Of a stretch of DNA of 31,454 bases, positions 30,700 to 31,454 are shown piece after piece. The stretch's first letter is position 1. Every line of letters begins with the position of its first letter. The notes below the pieces were generated by a model, which was not told the DNA's origin, ran no database searches, and saw only the letters and a list, made by a program, of their open reading frames with translations. The stretch is from positions 1 through 31,454 of the forward strand of contig JBDHSX010000024.1 of NCBI GenBank assembly GCA_039808365.1. Reading direction: 5' to 3'. The position numbers and the translations under genes are program-made. This DNA is from 62-47 sp039808365. GTDB lineage: Bacteria; Pseudomonadota; Alphaproteobacteria; Rhizobiales; Xanthobacteraceae.

Positions 30700-31452
30700 A
30701 TGCAGAACCTTAGCAACGCGCCGCGACGAACCATGTTGCTGACCGGCGCCAGCCGCGGCATCGGCCACGCCACGGTGATCCGCTTTTCCAGCGCCGGCTG
30801 GCGGGTGCTGACCTGTTCGCGCCATCCGTTCCCGGAGGAATGTCCGTGGGGCGCGGGGCCGGAGGACCACATCCAGGTCGACCTCGCCAGCCACGACGAC
30901 ACCCAGCGCGCCATTGCCGAGATCCGCGAGCGGCTTGAGGGCCACGCGCTGCACGCGCTGGTCAACAACGCCGCGATCTCGCCGAAGGCTCCGGACGGCA
31001 GCCGGCTCGGCTCGATCGAAACCGACACCGACACCTGGAGCCATGTGTTCCGGGTCAATTTCTTCGCGCCGATCATGATGGCGCGCGGGTTGCTCGACGA
31101 GTTGAAGGCGGCGAAGGGCTCGGTGGTCAACGTCACCTCGATCGCCGGCTCGCGTGTGCATCCGTTCGCCGGCGCGGCCTACGCCACCTCGAAAGCCGCG
31201 CTCGCCGCGCTGACCCGCGAGATGGCCTCCGACTTCGGCCGCTTCGGCATCCGCGTCAACGCCATCGCGCCGGGCGAGATCGATACCTCGATCCTGTCGC
31301 CGGGCACCGAGAAGATTGTCGAGAGCCAGATCCCGCTGCGCCGCCTCGGCACCCCGGACGAGGTGGCCAAGATCATCTACGTGCTGTGCTCGGAAACCTC
31401 GTCCTACGTCAACGGCGCCGAGATCCACATCAACGGCGGCCAGCACGTCTGA
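30700..31452 (+). CDS. Short-chain dehydrogenase/reductase
   Basis: A 250-residue classical SDR oxidoreductase. The cofactor motif TGASRGIG is at 15-22 and NNAA at 89-92. The catalytic set is Ser147, Tyr161 and Lys165 in YATSK. NAIAPGEI supplies the PG motif. An Asp in the second strand region is absent and Arg19 with Arg41 is present, which suggests NADP(H). A 3-oxoacyl-ACP reductase (FabG)-like role or a specialised alcohol dehydrogenase are both possible; there are no fatty acid genes nearby. I chose ATG 30700; ATG 30733 would start at the Rossmann strand. The gene ends just inside the window with a TGA, so it is complete. Confidence 0.88.
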   Translation: MQNLSNAPRRTMLLTGASRGIGHATVIRFSSAGWRVLTCSRHPFPEECPWGAGPEDHIQVDLASHDDTQRAIAEIRERLEGHALHALVNNAAISPKAPDGSRLGSIETDTDTWSHVFRVNFFAPIMMARGLLDELKAAKGSVVNVTSIAGSRVHPFAGAAYATSKAALAALTREMASDFGRFGIRVNAIAPGEIDTSILSPGTEKIVESQIPLRRLGTPDEVAKIIYVLCSETSSYVNGAEIHINGGQHV

Positions 31453-31454
31453 GC

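Overview
The window is GC-rich alphaproteobacterial chromosome, most likely from the Nitrobacteraceae (Bradyrhizobiaceae), close to Rhodopseudomonas, Bradyrhizobium or Nitrobacter. The evidence is a thioredoxin-reductase-like ferredoxin-NADP reductase beside a [2Fe-2S] ferredoxin of the palustrisredoxin type, a giant growth-pole-ring (GPR) type protein typical of polar-growing Hyphomicrobiales, and many short palindromic interspersed repeats of the kind common in this family. The placement is inference from remembered families; no search was run. I see no prophage, insertion sequence, CRISPR array, tRNA or rRNA. This is housekeeping and envelope chromosome with repeats in the gaps.

Layout. 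Positions 59-2837 hold a secreted DUF2147 protein, the ferredoxin-NADP reductase, a 4HBT thioesterase and the ferredoxin. Positions 2949-9756 hold a small lone Hpt phosphotransfer protein, a 406-bp intergenic region with a perfect CtrA-type site, and the 2018-residue GPR-like protein. That protein is built largely of 22- and 44-residue (hendecad) repeats and is followed by a clear intrinsic terminator. Positions 9894-15710 hold a dipeptide epimerase, an MFS permease, an unrecognised conserved protein, a PLP-dependent threonine/serine dehydratase, ThiD and a stand-alone Lrp/AsnC ligand-binding (RAM) domain protein.

Positions 15888-19880 (minus strand) hold a form II CoxL-type molybdopterin subunit followed by a class II cytochrome c and a membrane-anchored diheme cytochrome c. 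No FAD or iron-sulfur subunit gene is present nearby. Positions 20163-27204 are an envelope block: murJ, a Gfo/Idh/MocA oxidoreductase, and the ADP-heptose genes hldE and hldD, divergent from waaF and gmhB. gmhA is not in the window. Positions 27337-31452 hold an alpha/beta hydrolase, a DnaJ-family co-chaperone, a small lipoprotein, pdxH and a short-chain dehydrogenase.

The points most worth a second look are the CtrA-like, helically phased TTAA array ahead of the GPR-like gene, the repeat architecture of that protein (132-bp near-identical units and an exact one-hendecad slip), and the orphan molybdenum hydroxylase subunit with its two cytochromes. Nothing here is clearly an undescribed defence or mobile system.
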